A program made the translations under genes and the position numbers. Shown here piece by piece: positions 51,834 through 59,850 of a stretch of 64,000 bases of DNA; positions within the stretch are counted from its first letter, which is position 1, and every line of letters begins with the position of its first letter. The notes beneath the pieces are model-generated. The model was not told where the DNA came from, made no database searches, and worked only from the letters and a program-made list of their open reading frames with translations. The stretch is from Dyadobacter flavalbus (GTDB lineage: Bacteria > Bacteroidota > Bacteroidia > Cytophagales > Spirosomataceae). Location of the stretch: positions 1 through 64,000 of the forward strand of contig NZ_VBSN01000006.1 in the NCBI RefSeq assembly GCF_006149045.1. Direction: 5' to 3'.

Positions 51834-54737
51834 TTAATAAGCTGAGCGGTCGTAGAAAGAGCGGCGGCGCGTTACTTTGAGATCCTGCAGAATGCTGGAT
51901 TTCACTTTCAGTGTGAAGTTGTAATTGCTTACACGGGAAGCACTTCCTGCAAATGGTGTCCAGCTGAAACTCATATCCCAGCAATGCAGGTCGCGGTAAA
52001 GGGTTAAAGAAGTGATCGTCGGCTGAAATGCCGTAAAGTCAAAACCGGTATTTACGCTTATTTTAAAGTTTTTTGACAAACTAAGGTCGCCCGTTACCTG
52101 AACGGCCTGAATCAGTGATGCCTTGGAAAGCCCCGGTTTTGTCAGGCCGAAGTTATAGTTCAGCGATACGTTCCACGGAATATTGAAATCAACATACAAC
52201 TCCGGGTTCTGGGCAATAAATTCCTTTTGCGCTTCTTTTGCAGGATCGGCTGAGGCGTCCGGCGTTGTTTTTGTTTTATCCGCTGAACCTTTGGGTGAAA
52301 AGCTTGTTCCCAGCGTAAAACCGAGATTCTGCAGATTTGCCAGACCCTGACCTTGCGTAATGGCGTATTTATTGACCTTGTAACCGATCTGGTTTGTCAG
52401 GACCCGCGGATTTGCCTCATAAGCATAAGGGTCCAGGTTCATATTGAAGTTCAGATTCAGGTTCTTGCCGATCCTTGCATTCGCATTCACCGTAATATTG
52501 GAAAGATTAAGCGAATCCGCCAGCAAATTGTAGCTTCCGCCCAGACTTAGGTTGTCCAGTAAAGATACTTTCTCAAACTGGTTTGCAGCCGTATCGCTTT
52601 TGGTCTTCAGCTTCATTTCAAAGGAGTTGTTCAGACTGAATGAAACGACGCTGGAGGCGCGGCCGTTGCTTACGCTGGTACCAACTCCGCGGAAACGCGA
52701 TAACGATAATTCTCTGTCAACGCCTGCCCGGTCTTTGATATTAATTTTTTCATAAAAGCCAAATGCATCTCCGGTAAAATCAGGCGTATAAGTAAAAGAC
52801 AAGGAAGGGATAACCGTATGCCGGATGGCTTCAAGCCGCTTGCCTCTTACGAAAAAAGTACCGTAAAAACGCGTATTCATCCCGGCTCCGAAGTTGTAGG
52901 AGTATTCCGTCCCCACTTGCTTCAAAGTATCAATGTTTACCTTGTTTTCAACGACTGTATACTTGTACTGTTTTGTAAAAACCTCACCCTGAAGGGATAA
53001 GCTCGGCGTAATATTTATAAAGCGGAGCACCTTGAAATTGGGCAATGAAATGGGCAAACTGTACCGGCCGGTAAACTGCGCATCTTTCAGCATGTCCGGC
53101 AGGTTGCTGAAATTGAACGGTACTATTTTTGTTGTATTCAGGCGGGTCGTATCAATGAATTCCGTATTTGTCAGGGCAAAACCCAGGCTGCTGTACGAAG
53201 TATCAATGGGTGTCAGTGAATTGGTGAGTGTGTAATTACCGCTGAAATCCAGACCAAGACGGAAGCTTTCATACCAGCGTCCGCTTGCTCCTTTAATGGC
53301 AAATGGCGCGATCTGGTTGATACCAAAATTGAAGTCTGTGGAAATGTTTGTTTTTCCGCCTTCCCGTCTGTTCAAAGTTTCATTCCTTTGTCCGAAGTTC
53401 TGGTTCACACGCAAGCTTGCCGCCGCACGCATATACTGTCCGAAAGTGCGGTTATACTGCACGGAAGAACTGGCAACATTGGAAATATACTTCTGTGTAT
53501 CAAATTCCTGAAGCTGGTTATAACTGTTGCTTGTTACATTGACATTCGCCGAAAAAGTGGAATTTCCTCTTGGCCGCGGCGCATGCGACCATACAATGCT
53601 GAAATCATTGGTTGTTCCGCGCCCCAGATCTCTTTGTACTTCGTCACTGGATTTGTTCTTGTTAAATCGTAGGGCAAAATTTCCATTATACTGATAACGC
53701 CGTGAATAAGTTGAAGCCAGGCCCAGTCCCCAGCTGCCCGTTGAATAAATCTGGCCGGTTACCGTAGCATTGACGTATTCATTGATTGCAAAATAGTAAC
53801 CGCCTTCACGCAGGTAAAATCCGCGTCCGTTCGGTTCTTCTCCGTAAGTAGGGAAAATAATGCCCGAAGTTCCGCTTTCCTTTTTCTTGGGAAACGGAAA
53901 AAATCCGAATGGCAGGGCAATAGGCAGCGGAACGTCACTGATTACAAGGTTGAACGGGCCGGAAATAACCTGCTTTTTATTGACCATTTTAATCTTCGGC
54001 GCATTGATGTAATAATGCGGATGCGTAAGATTACAGGTTGTGTACATGGAATGCCGGATATAAAAATTTCCGACATCATCTTTTTTTACTTTTTCACCCC
54101 GAATATTGCCGTCGCCTTCCTGCGTCACAATTCCCTGGATCAATGCTTTTTTGGATTTGAAATTGTACCGGATTTCCTTGGTATTATACGTTTCTGCACC
54201 ATCCTGGAAAATCGGGTCTCCGGCTATTTTTTTGGCTGTGGAATCATACATTCCGACGGCATAAACTTCATTGGTAATCCAGTTGAGCCGGATATAACTT
54301 GCTTTAAGATTGATTGTTCCGTAATTCACTTCCGCGTTTCCGTACAAATGCACCTGTTTAAGAACCGCATCCATGATCGTGGAATCCTCAGCCGTGTATT
54401 CAACGGTATTCTGAAGATCATCGGGATTGGACAGTGTGTCTGTAGCCGTAGAATCAGAAGTAACCAAAGGATTGTTTGTCAGGGAAGTATCGCTTTTTGC
54501 TGCCACTCCGTTAACGGACGTGCCGCGTTTACCGGTGCCTGAAGTGTCAGTACCGGATTGCTGCTTTGCATTAAGAAGAGAATCCGCCTTCTGTTGGGCA
54601 GTTTTGGTAACGATCTTACTGCCTGAATTTTTACCGGTTCTCTTGGTGCGCTGCTGTACACAAGCAACTGTACAGAACAGCATAAACGCTGCCACTACTG
54701 ACGATATAATAATCGCCTTTCTTTTCAGTTCTAACAA
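51834..54737 (-). CDS. lptD: LPS-assembly outer-membrane protein LptD (OstA)
   Basis: A 967-residue outer-membrane protein that inserts lipopolysaccharide into the outer leaflet. After an N-terminal hydrophobic segment comes a Ser/Thr/Lys-rich linker (about 30-100), then an OstA-like jelly-roll domain (about 110-270: GNAEVNYGTINLKASYIRLNW in parts, YNFKSKKALIQGI). A long beta-barrel (about 270-967) follows with LPIALPFGFFPFPKKKESGIIFPTYG-type text, in parts. The frame begins with TTG at 54737; no upstream in-frame ATG was found before the promoter region, and the next ATG would shorten the signal peptide. It is divergent from the amidase gene. Confidence 0.9.
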   Translation of the reverse strand: MLELKRKAIIISSVVAAFMLFCTVACVQQRTKRTGKNSGSKIVTKTAQQKADSLLNAKQQSGTDTSGTGKRGTSVNGVAAKSDTSLTNNPLVTSDSTATDTLSNPDDLQNTVEYTAEDSTIMDAVLKQVHLYGNAEVNYGTINLKASYIRLNWITNEVYAVGMYDSTAKKIAGDPIFQDGAETYNTKEIRYNFKSKKALIQGIVTQEGDGNIRGEKVKKDDVGNFYIRHSMYTTCNLTHPHYYINAPKIKMVNKKQVISGPFNLVISDVPLPIALPFGFFPFPKKKESGTSGIIFPTYGEEPNGRGFYLREGGYYFAINEYVNATVTGQIYSTGSWGLGLASTYSRRYQYNGNFALRFNKNKSSDEVQRDLGRGTTNDFSIVWSHAPRPRGNSTFSANVNVTSNSYNQLQEFDTQKYISNVASSSVQYNRTFGQYMRAAASLRVNQNFGQRNETLNRREGGKTNISTDFNFGINQIAPFAIKGASGRWYESFRLGLDFSGNYTLTNSLTPIDTSYSSLGFALTNTEFIDTTRLNTTKIVPFNFSNLPDMLKDAQFTGRYSLPISLPNFKVLRFINITPSLSLQGEVFTKQYKYTVVENKVNIDTLKQVGTEYSYNFGAGMNTRFYGTFFVRGKRLEAIRHTVIPSLSFTYTPDFTGDAFGFYEKINIKDRAGVDRELSLSRFRGVGTSVSNGRASSVVSFSLNNSFEMKLKTKSDTAANQFEKVSLLDNLSLGGSYNLLADSLNLSNITVNANARIGKNLNLNFNMNLDPYAYEANPRVLTNQIGYKVNKYAITQGQGLANLQNLGFTLGTSFSPKGSADKTKTTPDASADPAKEAQKEFIAQNPELYVDFNIPWNVSLNYNFGLTKPGLSKASLIQAVQVTGDLSLSKNFKISVNTGFDFTAFQPTITSLTLYRDLHCWDMSFSWTPFAGSASRVSNYNFTLKVKSSILQDLKVTRRRSFYDRSAY

Positions 54738-54743
54738 ATAGCG

Positions 54744-54751
54744 TATTTTTG
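54744..54751 (+). promoter_or_regulatory. -7 box for the amidase gene
   Basis: TATTTTTG, an exact TAnnTTTG match, 61 bases before the amidase ATG. It lies 12 bases from the opposing lptD box. Confidence 0.45.
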
Positions 54752-54763
54752 CATAAAGAATTT

Positions 54764-54771
54764 CAAAATTA
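54764..54771 (-). promoter_or_regulatory. -7 box for lptD
   Basis: The minus strand reads TAATTTTG, an exact match, 26 bases upstream of the TTG start of lptD. Together with the plus-strand box it forms a back-to-back promoter pair. Confidence 0.45.
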
Positions 54772-54812
54772 GCAGAGAAACCTCTAACGAGTAACGCCCT
54801 AATTAAAAAATA

Positions 54813-55625
54813 ATGTTAAAAGTTCTTAAATTAGTAGTTCTGGCAAGTTTTCTGCTCACAAGCCTTGCCTTTGTATTCCGGGATGAACCTGCTTCTTCAA
54901 AATCCGTTGTTCCTGCAAAACCCGGTAAAGTTAACACAGTCGTAATTGATGCCGGTCATGGCGGTAAAGATCCGGGTACACGCGGCCGGAAAACCAGAGA
55001 AAAAGACGTGGCGCTTGCGGTTGCGCTGGAACTTGGCCGACAAATCAAACAGGAAACGCCTGACGTAAAAGTACTTTACACCAGATCTACGGACGTATTT
55101 ATTGAACTTGGCGAACGTTCCGCTTTTGCAAATCGCAACAATGCCGATCTTTTTATTTCCATCCATTGCAATGCAACGCCAAAGTCACGGTCGGTACGAG
55201 GCACGGAAACCTTTGTAATGGGTTTGCACAAAACCGAAGGAAACCTGGAAGTTGCGAGACGGGAAAACTCGGTTATTCTTCAGGAAACGAATTACAAACA
55301 GAAATACAAAGGCTTTGACCCCAATTCACCGCTTGCGCATATTATGCTGGCCAATTATCAGAGTGCCTTTATTTCCAGTAGCTTACGCTTCGCAGATCAT
55401 GTTGAAAGAAAGTTTCAGTCTGTTTCCGGGCGCGACAGCAGAGGAGTCAAGCAGGCGGGATTTCTTGTACTGTGGCGATGCGCCATGCCAAGTGTTCTGA
55501 TTGAAACAGGTTTTTTGTCAACACCCGATGAAGAAGATTATCTGAGTTCCGATGAGGGGCAGGAAGAGGTTGCCGCTTCCATTCATCAGGCATTTATGTT
55601 GTATAAAAAAGAAATGGACCGATAA
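54813..55625 (+). CDS. N-acetylmuramoyl-L-alanine amidase (AmiC type)
   Basis: A 270-residue zinc amidase that cleaves the bond between MurNAc and the stem peptide of peptidoglycan. The N-terminal helix (about 5-21) is a signal peptide or anchor. The Amidase_3 domain has VIDAGHGGKDPG (zinc ligand His49), Glu63 in TREKDVAL, ISIHCNA (second His) and the catalytic Glu in VLIETGFLS. No AMIN or SPOR domain is present. It is divergent from lptD and followed by a MlaD-type gene, an envelope neighbourhood common in this phylum. Confidence 0.94.
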   Translation: MLKVLKLVVLASFLLTSLAFVFRDEPASSKSVVPAKPGKVNTVVIDAGHGGKDPGTRGRKTREKDVALAVALELGRQIKQETPDVKVLYTRSTDVFIELGERSAFANRNNADLFISIHCNATPKSRSVRGTETFVMGLHKTEGNLEVARRENSVILQETNYKQKYKGFDPNSPLAHIMLANYQSAFISSSLRFADHVERKFQSVSGRDSRGVKQAGFLVLWRCAMPSVLIETGFLSTPDEEDYLSSDEGQEEVAASIHQAFMLYKKEMDR

Positions 55626-55771
55626 ATAAAGCTGGCAGTCGATGTTTTGATTTGTCAAAACATTTTTTGATACTTTGGTGTTAACAGAAAAGCGAGGTCG
55701 AATTAAATCTAATCCAAATTTTTATTGCGTTAAAGCCTGGCAAATTATGACGCAGGCAAATTAAATAGTCC

Positions 55772-56737
55772 ATGAAAGTATCAAAAGAAGCAAAAGTCGG
55801 GATAATGGCAGTTTTCGCAATGGTTATGCTGTATTTCGGCTTTCATATCCTCAAAGGCTCCGATGTTTTTTCCCGCACATTCCGGTATTATGTAATTTAT
55901 GACAATATTGACGGGCTTACCGCATCCAATCCGGTGCTTCTGAACGGGCTTAATGTAGGAAGAGTTCAGGAAATTAGGTTGTTGCAGAATCAGAAAAATC
56001 ATTTGCTGGTTGCCATTGATGTTCAGAAAGGCGTTGTGCTGCCTTCCGGAACAGCGGCTGTGCTGGCTGATGGCGGTTTGCTTGGCGGCAAGGTTGTCAA
56101 TCTGGCCGTTGGCTCAGGAGCGGCTTTGCAGGATGGCGATACGCTGCTTTCCAAAAAAGAAGCCGGAATTTCGGCTGTTTTGCAGCAACAGGCATTACCG
56201 CTGGTTACACATGCGGATTCATTGGTCAAAAATCTGGATCAGGTTGTTGCAGGTTTCAAGGAAACAGGATTGATTCTTAATCAGGTTCTGAAAAACTATA
56301 ATCAGACGGGAAGCAGTCTGCAGGGGTTGCTTTCTGAAAACCGCAGTAATTTGCTTACGCTGACGGGTAATCTCAATAAACTTTCCACTTCGCTGGTTGA
56401 AACCGAAAAGGAACTGAAACCGCTTCTTGCCAAGACCGGAACGCTGGCGGATTCGCTGAATGCATTGCGGCTTGGAGAAACCGTTCAGAATGCGAATCGT
56501 ACCATAAACGAACTGCATACGTTGCTGGCCAGCGTGGAATCCGGCCAGGGAACCGCAGGAAAACTAATCAAAGACGAAACGCTTTATAATAACATTGACC
56601 GTACGATTGTAAGTCTTAACAAGCTGCTGACCAACTTGCGCGAGCATCCGAAACGCTATATCAACATTTCTGTATTTGGCAAAAAAGACAAAGGCCCGTC
56701 GGAATCGCCACTGGACACTGCGACTCAGATCAGATAG
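55772..56737 (+). CDS. MlaD/MCE-family lipid transport protein
   Basis: A 321-residue inner-membrane anchored protein of the MCE family, which binds phospholipids for transport between membranes. One helix (about 10-27) is followed by the MCE domain (about 38-118, with YDNIDGLTASNPVLLNGLNVGRV and GGLLGGKVVNL). A long helical region (about 140-300) predicted as coiled coil completes it. It lacks the ABC partners MlaE and MlaF in this window. A hairpin terminator follows that also carries a promoter for the next gene. Confidence 0.9.
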   Translation: MKVSKEAKVGIMAVFAMVMLYFGFHILKGSDVFSRTFRYYVIYDNIDGLTASNPVLLNGLNVGRVQEIRLLQNQKNHLLVAIDVQKGVVLPSGTAAVLADGGLLGGKVVNLAVGSGAALQDGDTLLSKKEAGISAVLQQQALPLVTHADSLVKNLDQVVAGFKETGLILNQVLKNYNQTGSSLQGLLSENRSNLLTLTGNLNKLSTSLVETEKELKPLLAKTGTLADSLNALRLGETVQNANRTINELHTLLASVESGQGTAGKLIKDETLYNNIDRTIVSLNKLLTNLREHPKRYINISVFGKKDKGPSESPLDTATQIR

Positions 56738-56764
56738 GAAAATTGCTTCATTTGCATAAATATC

Positions 56765-56797
56765 AAAGTCGTTTGCTTACGGGTAAACGACTTTTTA
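56765..56797 (+). terminator. Terminator after the MlaD gene
   Basis: A 10-bp perfect stem, AAAGTCGTTT (56765-56774) with AAACGACTTT (56785-56794), followed by T residues. Confidence 0.75.
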
Positions 56798-56803
56798 TTT
56801 TTG
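56772..56803 (+). promoter_or_regulatory. Promoter of the acyl-CoA carboxylase gene, inside the terminator
   Basis: TTTG (56772-56775) and TATTTTTG (56796-56803) are 20 bases apart, a full match to the Bacteroidota -33/-7 promoter. The -33 box sits in the left arm of the terminator hairpin. The ATG follows 52 bases after the -7 box. Confidence 0.6.
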
Positions 56804-56855
56804 ATCAAAACTGGCATTTTACAGCAGCCGGCCATTCACTTTTACACTATACGCT

Positions 56856-58469
56856 ATGACAAATCAACCCAGTCTTCCGGAACTAATCGATCTTCTGAAT
56901 CAGAAATACGAAAGTGTAAAGCTCGGCGGAGGACAGAAAAAAATTGATGCTCAGCATAAAAAAGGAAAGCTGACTGCCCGTGAAAGAATCGATTTTTTGA
57001 TTGATCCGGATAGCTACTTTCTTGAAATCGGCGCATTTGCCGGTGACGCTATGTATGAAGAAGAAGGCGGCTGTCCTTCCGGCGGCGTGATTGCCGGAAT
57101 CGGCAATGTTTCCGGAAAACAATGCATGATCGTAGCCAATGACGCTACCGTGAAAGCGGGCGCGTGGTTTCCGGTTGCAGCCAAGAAAAATCTGCGTGCA
57201 CAGGAAATTGCCATGGAAAACCGGCTTCCGATTATTTACCTTGTTGACAGCGCCGGGATATACTTGCCCATGCAAGCCGAAATTTTTGCCGATAAGGAAC
57301 ATTTTGGCCGCATTTTCAGAAACAATGCACAGATTTCCGCCATGGGCATTGTGCAGATTTCCGCCATTATGGGAAGCTGTGTGGCAGGCGGCGCCTATCT
57401 GCCGGTCATGTCCGATGAAGCATTTATTGTGGAAGGAACCGGTTCGCTGTTTCTGGCTGGGCCGTATCTTGTAAAATCTTCAATTGGTGAAGACATTGAT
57501 GCTGAGTTACTCGGCGGCGCAGCCATGCACTGCGAAATTTCCGGCGTTACCGATAACAAGTTTCCTGACGATCAATCCTGTCTGGATGCAATCAAAAGGC
57601 ATATTGACAAAATCGGGAAGCCGCTTTCAGCAGGTTTCGACCGTAAAGCTGCCATTTTGCCCAAAAGGAACCCCGAAGAAATTTATACCTTACTGCCTGC
57701 AGACAGACTGAAACCTTATGACATGCTTCCCGTTCTGGAATGCATTGCGGATGGCTCCGAACTGGACGAGTACAAGCCGGATTATGGAAAAACTTTAATT
57801 TGCGCTTATGCACGCGTGGATGGCTGGGCTGTCGGGATTGTAGCCAATCAGCGGAAAATGGTGCGGTCCGGAAAAGGTGAAATGCAGATGGGCGGCGTTA
57901 TTTACAGCGAATCTGCAGATAAGGCTGCCCGTTTTATCATGAATTGCAACCAGAAAAAAATCCCGCTTATCTTTTTTCAGGATGTAACCGGATTTATGGT
58001 CGGGAGCCGGGCAGAACAGGGCGGGATTGTGAAAGACGGTGCTAAAATGGTCAGTGCGGTTGCCAATTCGGTTGTTCCCAAATTCACTTTTATTGTCGGA
58101 AATTCTTACGGAGCAGGCAATTATGCCATGTGTGGGAAAGCGTATGATCCAAGATTGATATTTGCATGGCCAACGGCTCAAATGGCAGTCATGAGCGGAG
58201 CCACGGCGGCCAGAACACTGCTTCAGGTGCAGACGGCAACGTTGAAAGCCAAAGGTGAAATCATCTCGCCGGAAGCAGAAAAAGCCTTGCTGGAAGAAAT
58301 CACAGAACGTTACAACCGCGAACTGTCTCCGTATTATGCAGCCGCACGGCTCTGGGTTGACGGCATTATTGATCCGGCTGAAACCAGAAGAATCATTTCT
58401 GCAGGCATTGCAGCCGCAGATCAGGCCCCGATTGAAAAGAAATTCAATATGGGCATCATGCAGGTTTGA
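56856..58469 (+). CDS. Acyl-CoA carboxylase beta (carboxyltransferase) subunit
   Basis: A 537-residue biotin-dependent carboxyltransferase of the propionyl/methylcrotonyl-CoA carboxylase type. It transfers CO2 from carboxybiotin to acyl-CoA. It has both crotonase-like halves: KLTARERIDFLIDPDSYFLE at the start, PIIYLVDSAGIYLPMQ and GSCVAGGAYLPVMSDEAF in the first, and IPLIFFQDVTGFMVG and GNSYGAGNYAMCG in the second. The residue pattern SAGIYLPMQ is closer to methylcrotonyl-CoA carboxylase. No alpha (biotin carboxylase) subunit gene is adjacent. Substrate is inferred. Confidence 0.92.
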   Translation: MTNQPSLPELIDLLNQKYESVKLGGGQKKIDAQHKKGKLTARERIDFLIDPDSYFLEIGAFAGDAMYEEEGGCPSGGVIAGIGNVSGKQCMIVANDATVKAGAWFPVAAKKNLRAQEIAMENRLPIIYLVDSAGIYLPMQAEIFADKEHFGRIFRNNAQISAMGIVQISAIMGSCVAGGAYLPVMSDEAFIVEGTGSLFLAGPYLVKSSIGEDIDAELLGGAAMHCEISGVTDNKFPDDQSCLDAIKRHIDKIGKPLSAGFDRKAAILPKRNPEEIYTLLPADRLKPYDMLPVLECIADGSELDEYKPDYGKTLICAYARVDGWAVGIVANQRKMVRSGKGEMQMGGVIYSESADKAARFIMNCNQKKIPLIFFQDVTGFMVGSRAEQGGIVKDGAKMVSAVANSVVPKFTFIVGNSYGAGNYAMCGKAYDPRLIFAWPTAQMAVMSGATAARTLLQVQTATLKAKGEIISPEAEKALLEEITERYNRELSPYYAAARLWVDGIIDPAETRRIISAGIAAADQAPIEKKFNMGIMQV

Positions 58470-58533
58470 TTTTTTAGGAAAATTTCAGACAGATTTTTAT
58501 ACTTCAGACTTCAATTTACTTCAACCCGATATT

Positions 58534-59412
58534 ATGTCCGAAAAAATAGCATTTCTGGGTTTGGGAAACCTGGGAACACCCATTGCCGAACGCCTGATCA
58601 ATTCCGGCTACGAACTGACCGTATGGAACAGAACGATTTCCAAAACCGAGGAACTTGCCAGACTTGGCGCCAAAGTGGCTCAAACTCCGGCGGAAGCTGT
58701 TACGCCCGGCGCTTTTGTAATTTCCGTATTGTCCAATGATGCGGCCGTAGAAAAAACTTTCACAAACGAACTTCTTGAAAAACTGGGCAAAGGCGGCATT
58801 CATATTTCCATGAGCACAATTTCACCCGAAACATCAAGAAAGCTGAGCGGGAATCATCAGGAGTACGGCGTTGCATATGTGGCAGCACCTATTTTCGCAA
58901 GGCCCGAAGCTGTAAGATCCGGCGTCGGCAACATCTGCATTTCCGGAAATGCAGATGCAAAAGAGAAAGTAAAGCCTGTTGTGCAGACACTCGTTAAAGG
59001 CGTTTTTGATTTTGGCGAAGATCCCGGCGCTGCCAACGTCATCAAGCTTGCAGGAAATTTTATGATCGCGGCAAGTATGGAAATGATGGCCGAAGCATTT
59101 ACGATGGCTGAAAAAAACGGTATTCCGCGCCAGAACATTTATGAAATGCTTACGCAGACTTTGTTTGCAGCTCCTATTTTCCAGAATTACGGCAAGATCG
59201 TTGCGCAGCATACGTACGAACCCGCTGCTTTCAAGCTGCCGCTTGGACTTAAAGACATTAACCTTACCTTGCAGACTGCAGCAAGCGTGAATGTTTCCAT
59301 GCCCATTGCCGATCTGCTTCGCAACCGCTTTGTATCCGCTCTGGCAAAAGGCCGCGAAAACCTCGACTGGGGAGCACTTGCCATGGGCGCTTCCGATGAT
59401 GCCGGATTATAA
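58534..59412 (+). CDS. NAD(P)-dependent beta-hydroxyacid dehydrogenase
   Basis: A 292-residue protein of the 3-hydroxyisobutyrate dehydrogenase family. The Rossmann motif FLGLGNLGTPIAERL is near the start. VISVLSNDAAVEKTF, a substrate-binding loop near ISMSTISPETSRKL, and the catalytic Lys in IKLAGNFMIAASMEMM follow. It ends in a helical domain. The frame extends back to 58255 inside the carboxylase gene, but the ATG at 58534 gives the true N-terminus. With the carboxylase upstream it could act in branched-chain amino acid breakdown, which is inference. A terminator follows. Confidence 0.92.
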   Translation: MSEKIAFLGLGNLGTPIAERLINSGYELTVWNRTISKTEELARLGAKVAQTPAEAVTPGAFVISVLSNDAAVEKTFTNELLEKLGKGGIHISMSTISPETSRKLSGNHQEYGVAYVAAPIFARPEAVRSGVGNICISGNADAKEKVKPVVQTLVKGVFDFGEDPGAANVIKLAGNFMIAASMEMMAEAFTMAEKNGIPRQNIYEMLTQTLFAAPIFQNYGKIVAQHTYEPAAFKLPLGLKDINLTLQTAASVNVSMPIADLLRNRFVSALAKGRENLDWGALAMGASDDAGL

Positions 59413-59418
59413 CAAAAC

Positions 59419-59446
59419 AAAAAAGCTGCTTTTTAGCAGCTTTTTT
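59419..59446 (+). terminator. Bidirectional terminator
   Basis: An 11-bp stem, AAAAAAGCTGC (59419-59429) with GCAGCTTTTTT (59436-59446), lies between converging genes. Confidence 0.85.
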
Positions 59447-59469
59447 GTTCATTAAAACACTGAATAGAA

Positions 59470-59754
59470 CTACTCTCTTATTTCAAGCAACATCTCATCA
59501 GTAATATTGTTCTTTGCCTTGAAGTCGGCAACCGTTTCCGTAAATGAAGTCTGAAGATCTTCTACATGCTGAAGGTTCTGATATACGCCGTCGTAAATAT
59601 CATTTAAGGATTTATCAAGATTTTCAACATTCAGATTCATGTTTTCTGTCTCAATCTGTCCGATTTTCTTGATGACCGCAGTCTCGCTGTTTTTCAGGTC
59701 TTCAATTTCACGGAGAATCTTCTCCATGCTTTTATACTTTTCTATATTGTTCAT
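59470..59754 (-). CDS. Small coiled-coil protein of unknown function
   Basis: A 94-residue acidic soluble protein with no signal peptide. It is almost entirely alpha-helical with heptad-like spacing of Leu, Ile and Val (residues about 8-45 and 55-90), so a coiled coil or helical bundle is likely. No family is recognised. It stands alone between a terminator and the divergent hydrolase gene. Its codon use looks like its neighbours, so it is probably real. Confidence 0.65.
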   Translation of the reverse strand: MNNIEKYKSMEKILREIEDLKNSETAVIKKIGQIETENMNLNVENLDKSLNDIYDGVYQNLQHVEDLQTSFTETVADFKAKNNITDEMLLEIRE

Positions 59755-59850
59755 AAAATCTGTTTGAGGTTCTCAAATACGAGTTCAATTATCGTACCAA
59801 TGCCAAATGACCAATCGGTAAATCATGCCGGAATACTGCTTTGACGTTGT

